Of a stretch of 64,000 nucleotides of DNA, positions 1 through 6,878 are shown piece by piece (position 1 is the stretch's first letter; every line of letters starts with the position of its first letter). The stretch covers positions 1,364,001 to 1,428,000 of the forward strand of contig NZ_CP091285.1 of assembly GCF_021650975.2 (NCBI RefSeq), in the 5' to 3' direction. The notes beneath the pieces are model-generated. The model made no database searches. It saw only the letters and a list, made by a program, of their open reading frames with translations, and was not told where the DNA came from. The DNA is from Flavobacterium jumunjinense (GTDB taxonomy: Bacteria > Bacteroidota > Bacteroidia > Flavobacteriales > Flavobacteriaceae). A program made the translations under genes and the position numbers.

Positions 1-53
1 TTGGTGGTGATGTTGCTTCGGTTACAATTGAAATGGAAGAATATAGAAATTAA
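1..53 (+). CDS. C-terminal end of an unidentified protein (partial)
   Basis: The third forward frame is open from the window edge and ends in TAA at 51-53, leaving about 16 residues that end in Glu-Glu-Tyr-Arg-Asn. The mix of acidic and hydrophobic residues looks coding, and the stop is followed by AT-rich intergenic DNA and a tRNA gene, as expected at a gene end. The fragment is too short to identify the product. Confidence 0.5.
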   Translation, partial: GGDVASVTIEMEEYRN

Positions 54-106
54 AAAATTGTACTACAAAAAATGTGCAACACACTAGATTTTTTAAAATA
101 TATTTA

Positions 107-114
107 TATATTTG
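107..114 (+). promoter_or_regulatory. -7 promoter box for tRNA-Cys
   Basis: TATATTTG fits the Bacteroidota -7 consensus TAnnTTTG and ends 14 bases before the first base of the mature tRNA, so transcription would begin just upstream of it. No clear -33 TTTG is visible at the usual distance. Confidence 0.55.
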
Positions 115-128
115 CAATCCAATCATAA

Positions 129-199
129 GGCGTCGTGGCCGAGCGGCTAGGCACCGGTCTGCAAAACCGTCTACTCCGGTTCGAATCCGGACGATGCCT
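129..199 (+). tRNA. tRNA-Cys (anticodon GCA)
   Basis: A 7-bp acceptor stem pairs 129-135 with 192-198 and contains one G-U pair. The anticodon loop at 159-165 carries GCA at 161-163. The T arm contains GGTTCGAATCC, and the discriminator base is U at 199, which is typical of cysteine tRNAs. The CCA end is not encoded. The last pair of the anticodon stem (154/170) is mismatched, but everything else fits a functional tRNA-Cys. Confidence 0.95.
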
Positions 200-201
200 C
201 A

Positions 202-233
202 AAAGAGTTACTAGAAATAGTAGCTCTTTTTTT
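202..233 (+). terminator. Intrinsic terminator after tRNA-Cys
   Basis: A 9-bp stem (204-212 with 219-227, one G-U pair) with a 6-base loop is followed by a T run to 233. It lies three bases past the tRNA and should end its transcript. Confidence 0.8.
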
Positions 234-289
234 ATGTTTAAATTTTAGAAAAGAGGACGATAAAAGTTAAAAATAGCTTCATTAACATC

Positions 290-329
290 AAAAAAAAAAG
301 GATGTATAAAAATTTATACATCCTTTTTT
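290..329 (-). terminator. Terminator of the LysE-type gene
   Basis: An 11-bp perfect stem (300-310 with 313-323) is flanked by an A run (290-299) and a T run (324-329), so it can work in both directions. On the minus strand it directly follows the stop codon of the exporter gene at 328. Confidence 0.75.
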
Positions 330-1011
330 AACTTTTAAAATTTTCTATAACTTCTTGAAGTTTATCTTTTTCCTTTGGAAAGAAACCTTGTAACACAAAA
401 AAGAAACCAAAAATTAAAATAATTATACTAATAACTCTTTTAATTTTATAAATATTCAAAGGTGTCAACTTATGTTTTAATTGTTTAGCTAATAGTATTT
501 TAGCAATATCAAAAATTAAATAAAAAACCAGAATTGCAGTAAAGAAAATAAAAATTCTTTGTGTATTCATTTCCATTTGAGGTCCATAATTAATAATTAC
601 CATTAACCAAAAACCTAAAACACCAATATTTATAAAGTTTAAAAGAAAGCCTTTAAAGAAAAGTGCAAAATAATTATTCTTTTGAATATTATCTTCATCT
701 ATAATATCTTGTTGTTGTTTTTTAAAATTTCTTTTTAATAATATGAAAGAAACTATACCATAAACAAGCATAATAGACCCACCAATTATAAATAAAAATG
801 GATTATCTTTTACTTGTTCAAGAAGCTGATTTGTGCTAAAATAAGCAATAAGTATAAAGATAATATCAGCAAACACAATTCCTAAGTCTAAGGTAAAAGC
901 TGCTCGAAAACCTTTAACAATACTTGTTTCCAATAAAACAAAAAAACCAGGACCTATAGAAAAAGCTAAAAGCAATCCCCAAGGGATTGCAGTTAATAAA
1001 TCTTGCCACAT
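328..1011 (-). CDS. LysE/RhtB-family amino-acid exporter
   Basis: The 227-residue protein consists of about six hydrophobic membrane segments with a charged Lys/Gln-rich loop near residues 90-110. The N-terminal stretch around residues 10-25 (Leu-Ala-Phe-Ser-Ile-Gly-Pro-Gly) matches the Gly-Pro signature after the first helix of LysE/RhtB exporters, which carry amino acids or related metabolites out across the inner membrane. Length is slightly above the family norm of about 205-220. It stands alone on the minus strand with its own terminator. The substrate cannot be deduced. Confidence 0.82.
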   Translation of the reverse strand: MWQDLLTAIPWGLLLAFSIGPGFFVLLETSIVKGFRAAFTLDLGIVFADIIFILIAYFSTNQLLEQVKDNPFLFIIGGSIMLVYGIVSFILLKRNFKKQQQDIIDEDNIQKNNYFALFFKGFLLNFINIGVLGFWLMVIINYGPQMEMNTQRIFIFFTAILVFYLIFDIAKILLAKQLKHKLTPLNIYKIKRVISIIILIFGFFFVLQGFFPKEKDKLQEVIENFKS

Positions 1012-1060
1012 AGAATAAGCAATAAATTAATATTAGTAATACGAAGTTAACAAAAAAAAA

Positions 1061-1726
1061 CTACTTCGCTTGTTCAATAGAACCACCAGCAACAATCTTT
1101 TGATCTATCTGCTTTGGTTTTCCATAAATTAAAACACTACCACCAGCTCTAACTTTAGCATTAACAAAATCAGTGGCATTTACATCTGCTTTTCCTCCTG
1201 TGTTAGCAGTTATAACTGTTTGTTTGGTAACTAATCTTTGTGCTTCATATTTTCCTCCAGAATTAACTAAAATATCTGCATATTCTACTTTTCCATCTAA
1301 TTCTAAAATACTTCCTTGAGTCAATTTTGTTGTTAATCTATCAACATCTAATCTTAATTTTATATTCGATGATTCTTTCGCTATAATACTAAAATTTATG
1401 GCTTTAAAAATCTCATTCGATGCTACTCTAGAGCCTTCATTTGCTTCAACAGCTTCTATTTTTTTATAATAAACTGTTGCAGAAATATTATCGCCTTTCA
1501 TTAGATTACTAAAATTCATTTTAATTTTTAGTTCTCCATTCTTATTCACTAATTCAACATCTTCAGATTTATCACCTTTTAAAATAACTTTATTCTCATC
1601 AGATTGTATTAGATATACATCTATTTTATCAAAAGCAGTTACTTTATAAAAGTCTCCTACCGTTTTTTCTATTTGTGAAAAAGCTACTGAACTGATTAAA
1701 AGTAAACTATAAACTATTTTCTTCAT
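1061..1726 (-). CDS. DUF2807 (GIN domain) secreted protein
   Basis: This 221-residue protein begins with a signal peptide (Lys-Lys, then a hydrophobic run ending Ala-Phe-Ser-Gln at about residue 18). The rest is repetitive beta structure of the kind found in DUF2807 (putative auto-transporter adhesin, head GIN domain): a typical opening about protein 'Phe-Asp-Lys-Ile-Asp-Val-Tyr-Leu', alternating Val/Ile strands and repeated Gly-Gly turns near residues 155-215. The family is common in Bacteroidota envelopes and has no established function. A second DUF2807 member lies at 26492-27241. Confidence 0.8.
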   Translation of the reverse strand: MKKIVYSLLLISSVAFSQIEKTVGDFYKVTAFDKIDVYLIQSDENKVILKGDKSEDVELVNKNGELKIKMNFSNLMKGDNISATVYYKKIEAVEANEGSRVASNEIFKAINFSIIAKESSNIKLRLDVDRLTTKLTQGSILELDGKVEYADILVNSGGKYEAQRLVTKQTVITANTGGKADVNATDFVNAKVRAGGSVLIYGKPKQIDQKIVAGGSIEQAK

Positions 1727-1750
1727 ATATGTAAAAATTTTATTTATTAA

Positions 1751-1808
1751 TAATCTTAACTAATATCGTTTTAATAATCAGGAATCATATAAAACGATAT
1801 CAAGATTA
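1751..1808 (-). terminator. Hairpin downstream of rnr
   Basis: An 11-bp perfect inverted repeat (1763-1773 with 1790-1800) is extended outward by a second 7-bp pair (1751-1757 with 1802-1808) across a small bulge. It lies immediately 3' of the rnr stop. The following T run is poor, so it may protect the mRNA end rather than terminate. Confidence 0.5.
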
Positions 1809-1812
1809 TTAT

Positions 1813-3990
1813 TTATTCATTTTTTCTTAAATAATTGAAGTCTAGTTGTTTTTTAACTAAATCTGCATTTTTAACTTTAACATAGACTTCATCTCCTAAT
1901 TGAAGAATATTCTTTGTAACTTCTCCTACTAAGGCATATTGTTTATCGTCGAAAGTGTAATAATCGTCTTTAATCTCTCTAATACGACACATTCCTTCGC
2001 ATTTGTTTTCAATAATTTCAACATAGATTCCCCATTCGGTTACTCCAGAAATTACTCCTAAAAACTCCTCATCTTTATGGTCTTGCATGTATTTAACCTG
2101 CATGTATTTGATTGAATCTCTTTCAGCTTGTGCAGCTAAATGTTCCATATCTGATGAATGTCTACATTTAACTTCAAAATCTTCTTCATTAGCACTTTTT
2201 CCTCCATCTATGTAATGTTGTAACAAACGGTGTGCCATAACATCAGGATATCGACGAATTGGAGAAGTAAAATGACTATAATAATCGAAAGCTAAACCAT
2301 AATGACCAATATTCTCTGTAGAATATACAGCTTTACTCATCGTTCTAATCGCTAATGTATCAACAAGATTTTGTTCTTTTTTACCATTAACATCTTGCAT
2401 TAATTGGTTTAAAGACTTAGAAATATCTTTTTTGTTACGTAAATCTAATTTATATCCAAACTTAGAAATCAAAGCTTGAAGATTAAATAATTTATCTTCA
2501 TTTGGTTCATCGTGAATTCGATACACAAATGTTTTTTTCTGTTTCCCTATAAATTCTGCAACTTTTCTATTAGCTAAAAGCATGAATTCTTCAATTAAAT
2601 GATTAGCATCTTTACTTTGTTTAAAGTAAACTCCTATTGGTTCTGCTGCTTCATTTAAATTGAATTTTACTTCAACCTTATCGAAAGAAATTGCTCCAGA
2701 AGCCATTCTTTTTCTTCTAAGAATTTTAGCTAATTCGTCTAACTTTAAAGTAGCTTCAACTATAGCTTGTGGTGCTTTATAGGCTGCACCAGTTAAAGAA
2801 ACTTCAGCTGGAATAGTATCTGATTTAGATTCTATAATACTTTGTGCTTCTTCATAGGCAAAACGTTGATCTGAATAGGTTACTGTTCTTCCAAACCATG
2901 AATCTAAAACTTCTGCTTTATTATTTAACTGAAAAACGGCTGAGAAGGTATATTTTTCCTCATGTGGACGTAGTGAACAGGCGAAGTTAGAAAGTACCTC
3001 TGGAAGCATAGGAACCACTCTATCGACTAAATAAACAGATGTTGCTCTGCTATAAGCTTCATCATCTAAGATTGTTCCTTCTTGTAAATAATGAGAAACA
3101 TCGGCAATATGAATACCAATTTCATAATTTCCATTTTCTAAAACTTGAAAAGAAAGTGCATCATCAAAATCTTTTGCATCTTTTGGATCAATTGTAAATG
3201 TAAGTACATCTCTCATGTCTCTACGTTTTGCAATCTCTTCTGCTGTTATAGAAGTATCTATTTTATTAGCATAGGTTTCAACTTCTACAGGGAAATCGTA
3301 AGGCAAACCATATTCTGCCAAAATTGCATGAATTTCGGTATTATGTTCTCCTGGTTTCCCAAGTACTTTTATTACTTTTCCAAAAGGTGAATCTGCTTTT
3401 TTAGGCCAATCTTCCATTGTAACTAAAACAACATCACCATTTTGAGCATCACCTAATTTATTTTTTGGAATAAAAATATCAGTATACATTTTAGCATTTG
3501 TAGTGGTAACAAAAGCAAAATTCTTTTGAATATCTATTACACCAACAAACTCAGTTTTTGCTCTTTCTAATATTTCTAAAACTTCTGCTTCTGGCTTTCT
3601 AGAACTTCTTCTGTTATAAACATATACTCTAACTTTATCTTTATCTAGAGCATGATTTAAATTTTGTTTTGGTACATAGACATCATCTTCTAATTCATCA
3701 CAAACAAAATAACCAGATTTTCTAGAATTCATATCTAAATATCCTTCATAATATTCTGATTTAGATATTACTTGATATTTTCCTATTTCAGTTTCATGAA
3801 TTTTATCTTGAGCCTTAAGTAATTTAAGATCTCTAATTATTTCATTTCTACTTTTAGTATCTTTCAATTCTAATAATCCAGCAATTTGTTTATAGTTATA
3901 GCTTTTAGCAGGATCTTTAGATAATATTTTAAATATTTGTGCGGTAAAATCTTTACTCTTTTTACCAAATTTTTTTGGTTTCTTATTCAT
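1813..3990 (-). CDS. rnr: Ribonuclease R
   Basis: The 725-residue protein has the RNase R architecture: a basic N-terminus with a winged-helix segment (about 15-80), OB/cold-shock domains (about 80-230), the RNB catalytic domain with the acidic cluster Asp-Ala-Lys-Asp-Phe-Asp-Asp at about 270-277, and a C-terminal S1 domain (about 640-720). It degrades structured RNA 3' to 5' in the cytoplasm and takes part in mRNA turnover and rRNA quality control. Length is normal for Bacteroidota RNase R. It diverges from the DUF2007 gene at 4104 and shows no sign of damage. Confidence 0.96.
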   Translation of the reverse strand: MNKKPKKFGKKSKDFTAQIFKILSKDPAKSYNYKQIAGLLELKDTKSRNEIIRDLKLLKAQDKIHETEIGKYQVISKSEYYEGYLDMNSRKSGYFVCDELEDDVYVPKQNLNHALDKDKVRVYVYNRRSSRKPEAEVLEILERAKTEFVGVIDIQKNFAFVTTTNAKMYTDIFIPKNKLGDAQNGDVVLVTMEDWPKKADSPFGKVIKVLGKPGEHNTEIHAILAEYGLPYDFPVEVETYANKIDTSITAEEIAKRRDMRDVLTFTIDPKDAKDFDDALSFQVLENGNYEIGIHIADVSHYLQEGTILDDEAYSRATSVYLVDRVVPMLPEVLSNFACSLRPHEEKYTFSAVFQLNNKAEVLDSWFGRTVTYSDQRFAYEEAQSIIESKSDTIPAEVSLTGAAYKAPQAIVEATLKLDELAKILRRKRMASGAISFDKVEVKFNLNEAAEPIGVYFKQSKDANHLIEEFMLLANRKVAEFIGKQKKTFVYRIHDEPNEDKLFNLQALISKFGYKLDLRNKKDISKSLNQLMQDVNGKKEQNLVDTLAIRTMSKAVYSTENIGHYGLAFDYYSHFTSPIRRYPDVMAHRLLQHYIDGGKSANEEDFEVKCRHSSDMEHLAAQAERDSIKYMQVKYMQDHKDEEFLGVISGVTEWGIYVEIIENKCEGMCRIREIKDDYYTFDDKQYALVGEVTKNILQLGDEVYVKVKNADLVKKQLDFNYLRKNE

Positions 3991-4103
3991 TGTATCTTTT
4001 TCAATTAATGGTGAAAGTTACGAAATAGTTATAAGTTATAACTTAAAATTATAAGTTTTAATATAATTCTAACAATAACTATCTTTATATAAATAATTTT
4101 CCA

Positions 4104-4343
4104 ATGAAAGAATATATCACTGTAGCAATTTTTAATTATCAACATGAAACCTTCATAATTAAGAATCTTCTTGAACAAGAAGGAATTAAATTTATTTTTG
4201 AAAATGAAACTTTGGTTTCAATCGATCCTTTTGCTTCTATAGCCTACGGAGGAATTAAATTAAAGGTACATTCTAACGATTTAGAAAGAGTAAAACAAAT
4301 CTTAGATAGTTTCAAAAATGACAATCATTTAAAAATTGTTTAA
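4104..4343 (+). CDS. DUF2007 family protein
   Basis: This 79-residue cytoplasmic protein has a beta-alpha-beta pattern typical of DUF2007 (putative signal-transducing, GlnB-like fold): an opening strand 'Ile-Thr-Val-Ala-Ile-Phe', a helix with Leu-Leu-Glu-Gln-Glu-Gly-Ile, and a closing segment 'Lys-Leu-Lys-Val-His-Ser-Asn-Asp-Leu-Glu-Arg-Val-Lys'. The His/Asp-containing end matches family members in Bacteroidota. Function is unknown. It diverges from rnr and precedes a long gene-free stretch. Confidence 0.78.
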   Translation: MKEYITVAIFNYQHETFIIKNLLEQEGIKFIFENETLVSIDPFASIAYGGIKLKVHSNDLERVKQILDSFKNDNHLKIV

Positions 4344-5127
4344 TTTCTAAAAGTTGAAAGTTTTCAACATATATTAAATACAAATAAAAAAGATTTAATT
4401 AATTTTAAAAAAATTGATGGGTATTATAGCTTGTTAATAAGGGGTATAAAATTATTGATTTTAGTCTTTTTTTAAAGTTTTAGATAGTTATACAATTCTA
4501 TCAACAATGTTATTTTAATGTAAAATACTGATTTTTAACTTGAAGAATGATTTTAGTTTTTACTTATTAACAATTGTTAATTTATGGTTTTACTATGATT
4601 TTGTAAATAACTCGACTACTAGTTTTATGTTGATAACCTATTAATAAGTACTCATAACTTTAGAATAAATTCTAAAAACTATTAGTCATTTATTCAATCT
4701 AATTTTTGCTTATAAAAAAAAGCTTAGGTTCTCAAAAAATCTATCTTTTTCTATTTTTACTTATTAACAATTTATGTTAATTTAATGTTACTTGATTATC
4801 AGTCTATTGTAAAACGTTATTAACAAAGTTGTAAAACGGATTAAAAACTAAGCTTTTTTTGAACTCATTATAAATTCTTATTTATTTTAAAATAAACCAA
4901 AAAATTAAAGAATATCATTATAACTATATGTAAAACAATTAATTAACAGTTATTAACAATTGACTCTAATAACTATATAACCAATAAATTGATACTATTT
5001 TGAAGTTATTAATATTAGATAGTAATGCTTTTTAAAAAATAATAAGAGATAAACATAACTGTAGTTTATTATTTAAAAATGAAATCCTATTTGTATTTTT
5101 GTAAAAATAACAACACAACAATATATT
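4344..5127. other. Gene-free AT-rich region with repeated TTATYAACA boxes (possible oriC-like)
   Basis: No convincing ORF is visible in 784 bp. TTATTAACAA occurs exactly at 4564-4573, 4761-4770, 4817-4826 and 4950-4959, and inverted at 4431-4440. TTATCAACA is on the minus strand at 4628-4636. Two of the boxes sit in a 19-bp direct repeat (4557-4575 and 4754-4772), each followed by GTTAATTTA within a few bases. TTGTAAAACG occurs twice around 4808-4838. The boxes resemble the DnaA box TTATCCACA with one or two changes. Flanking genes diverge (rnr leftward; DUF2007 and rpiB rightward). A replication origin is an inference; a regulatory region or decayed sequence is also possible. Confidence 0.4.
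5094..5101 (+). promoter_or_regulatory. -7 promoter box for rpiB
   Basis: TATTTTTG matches TAnnTTTG and lies 26 bases before the rpiB ATG. No clear -33 element was seen. Confidence 0.5.
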
Positions 5128-5559
5128 ATGATTATTTCGATAGGTAACGACCATGCAGGTCCAGATTACAAAAAAGCTATTATAGCATTTTTAGAAAAAC
5201 AAGGGCATACTATTTTTAACCACGGAACAGATACATTTGATAGTGTAGATTATCCAGATTTTGGACATGCTGTAGCGTATGATGTAGAAAGTAAAAAAGC
5301 AAATTTTGGTATTGTAATTTGTGGTTCTGGAAATGGAATTGCAATGACAGTTAATAAACACCAAGATATTAGAGCAGCACTTTGTTGGACAAAAGAAATT
5401 GCAGAATTAGCACGTTTACATAATGATGCCAATATTTTAAGCATTCCTGCTCGTTATACTTCTATTGAACAAGCGATTCAAATGGTAGATGTTTTTTTAA
5501 CAACAGCATTTGAAGGTGGAAGACACGCAAATAGAGTAAATAAAATTGCTTGTAAATAA
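5128..5559 (+). CDS. rpiB: Ribose-5-phosphate isomerase B
   Basis: The 143-residue protein matches RpiB/LacAB in length and motifs: N-terminal 'Gly-Asn-Asp-His-Ala-Gly' (about residues 6-11), the catalytic-region Cys-Gly-Ser-Gly-Asn-Gly at about 65-70, and a C-terminal 'Gly-Gly-Arg-His-Ala-Asn-Arg'. It interconverts ribose 5-phosphate and ribulose 5-phosphate in the non-oxidative pentose phosphate pathway. It starts a short run of same-strand genes; the next ORF begins seven bases after its stop codon. Confidence 0.95.
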   Translation: MIISIGNDHAGPDYKKAIIAFLEKQGHTIFNHGTDTFDSVDYPDFGHAVAYDVESKKANFGIVICGSGNGIAMTVNKHQDIRAALCWTKEIAELARLHNDANILSIPARYTSIEQAIQMVDVFLTTAFEGGRHANRVNKIACK

Positions 5560-5566
5560 TAAGTTG

Positions 5567-5851
5567 ATGGTATATAAAAATTGGTCATTTAGATTTTTTA
5601 TTTATAGTTTTATTTCAGAAATTGTTTTAATTTATAAAACAGCTAATTTTACTAATCTATTTAATAATGATGCGGATTGGTTGTTAACTTCTTTAAGTTT
5701 TTTAGCAATAATTTTTGAAGTTGCTTCTTTATTTTTTTTAATAATTAGTTTTATAAAAAAAGAAAAAAAAGACGTTTTTTTTTATATACCATTACTTTAT
5801 TTCATTTTACATATTCTATTAATACCATATTTTTACATTAATGTCTCATAA
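5567..5851 (+). CDS. Small membrane protein of unknown function
   Basis: Starting at the ATG at 5567, just past the rpiB stop, this encodes about 94 residues with three hydrophobic segments (roughly 8-28, 42-63 and 72-92) and short Lys-rich loops. A longer reading from TTG at 5546 would overlap rpiB and is less likely. Its last codons overlap the start of the CDF gene by 11 bases, which suggests translational coupling. No family was recognised; it may be an accessory to the metal exporter or simply co-transcribed. Confidence 0.65.
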   Translation: MVYKNWSFRFFIYSFISEIVLIYKTANFTNLFNNDADWLLTSLSFLAIIFEVASLFFLIISFIKKEKKDVFFYIPLLYFILHILLIPYFYINVS

Positions 5852-6743
5852 CCACAATCATAGTCATGAAGTACAAGGAAAAAATTTACTTTTTTCTATA
5901 ATATTGAACGTGGTTATTACTTTAGCCCAGCTTATAGGAGGAATAGTTTCAGGTAGTTTGGCATTAATTTCAGATGCACTTCATAATTTTTCTGACGTTT
6001 TATCTTTAGTTTTTAGTTTTGTAGCCCATAAACTATCTAGACGAAAAGCATCATTAAATCAAACATTTGGATTAAAAAGAGCTGAAATTTTAGCCGCTTT
6101 TGTTAACGCAGCAACATTAATAATTGTAGCGTTTATTTTAATTTATGGAGCAATAGAACGTTTTTTTAATCCACAAGCAATAGAATCAAAATTAGTTATT
6201 TGGTTAGCATTATTAGGGATTGTAGTTAATGGTTTTTCTGTATTACTACTTAAAAATGATGCCGATAAGAATTTAAACATGAAATCGGCCTATTTACATT
6301 TATTAACAGATATGATGGCTTCTGTAGCTGTGTTAGTTGGTGGTTTATTAATGCTTTTCTATGAAATTTATTGGATTGATAGTGTAATGACATTATTAAT
6401 AGCAATTTACCTAATAGTTGTTGGTTTTGATTTACTCAAAAAAGCTACAAAAATTTTAATGCTTTTTACACCAGATGCTATAAATATTAAAGAAATAATA
6501 AAGGAAGTACATAAAATTAAAGGTGTAAATAAATTACATCATATTCATGTTTGGCATTTAAATGAAGAAGAATTACATTTAGAAGCACATTTAGATTGTT
6601 CAGAAGATATAAAAATGAGTGAATTCAATAATTTACTTCAAGAAATAGAAGATTTACTACTTGTAAAATTCGAAATTAATCATACAAATATTCAACCTGA
6701 ATTTAAAAGAGAAGATCCTAAAGATTATATTGTTCAAGATTGA
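5841..6743 (+). CDS. CDF-family divalent-cation exporter (Zn/Co/Cd type)
   Basis: The 300-residue protein starts with a His-rich leader (several His in the first 10 residues), followed by six membrane helices and a cytoplasmic C-terminal domain from about residue 215. The metal-site motifs of the cation diffusion facilitator family are present: 'Ser-Asp-Ala-Leu-His-Asn-Phe-Ser-Asp' in helix 2 (about 44-52) and 'His-Leu-Leu-Thr-Asp-Met-Met-Ala-Ser' in helix 5 (about 153-161). His/Asp at both sites points to zinc-type transport from the cytoplasm by proton exchange, as in ZitB/CzcD. It overlaps the small membrane gene upstream. Confidence 0.92.
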   Translation: MSHNHNHSHEVQGKNLLFSIILNVVITLAQLIGGIVSGSLALISDALHNFSDVLSLVFSFVAHKLSRRKASLNQTFGLKRAEILAAFVNAATLIIVAFILIYGAIERFFNPQAIESKLVIWLALLGIVVNGFSVLLLKNDADKNLNMKSAYLHLLTDMMASVAVLVGGLLMLFYEIYWIDSVMTLLIAIYLIVVGFDLLKKATKILMLFTPDAINIKEIIKEVHKIKGVNKLHHIHVWHLNEEELHLEAHLDCSEDIKMSEFNNLLQEIEDLLLVKFEINHTNIQPEFKREDPKDYIVQD

Positions 6744-6791
6744 TTTTTAAAACGTTATAATTTTCTCTAAAATGTAAAAAGAAGTGAATTA

Positions 6792-6849
6792 AACGTAAAT
6801 GTATAAAAATTTATTATGCATGCATAATAAATTTTTATACATTTACGTT
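6792..6849. repeat. 58-bp perfect palindrome with no spacer, upstream of pyc
   Basis: Bases 6792-6820 are the exact reverse complement of 6821-6849, a 29-bp perfect inverted repeat centred between 6820 and 6821 (TGCA at the centre). The arms contain ATGTATAAAAATTTAT. It lies between the CDF stop (6743) and the pyc start (6879). It could be a terminator for CDF, a binding site or a cruciform-forming element. Neither side shows a strong T run directly after the stem. Confidence 0.9.
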
Positions 6850-6878
6850 CTAAGAACTACAACAACACAACATACATT

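Noticed and set aside
3145..3390. 81-residue ORF on the plus strand inside rnr
   Set aside because: It lies antisense to the RNB domain of a clearly intact rnr, has a Cys/Phe/Ile-rich composition typical of reverse-strand reading, and has no promoter.
4344..5127. CRISPR-like array from the repeated TTATTAACAA boxes
   Set aside because: Repeats are only 10-19 bases, irregularly spaced and in both orientations; no cas genes are in the window.
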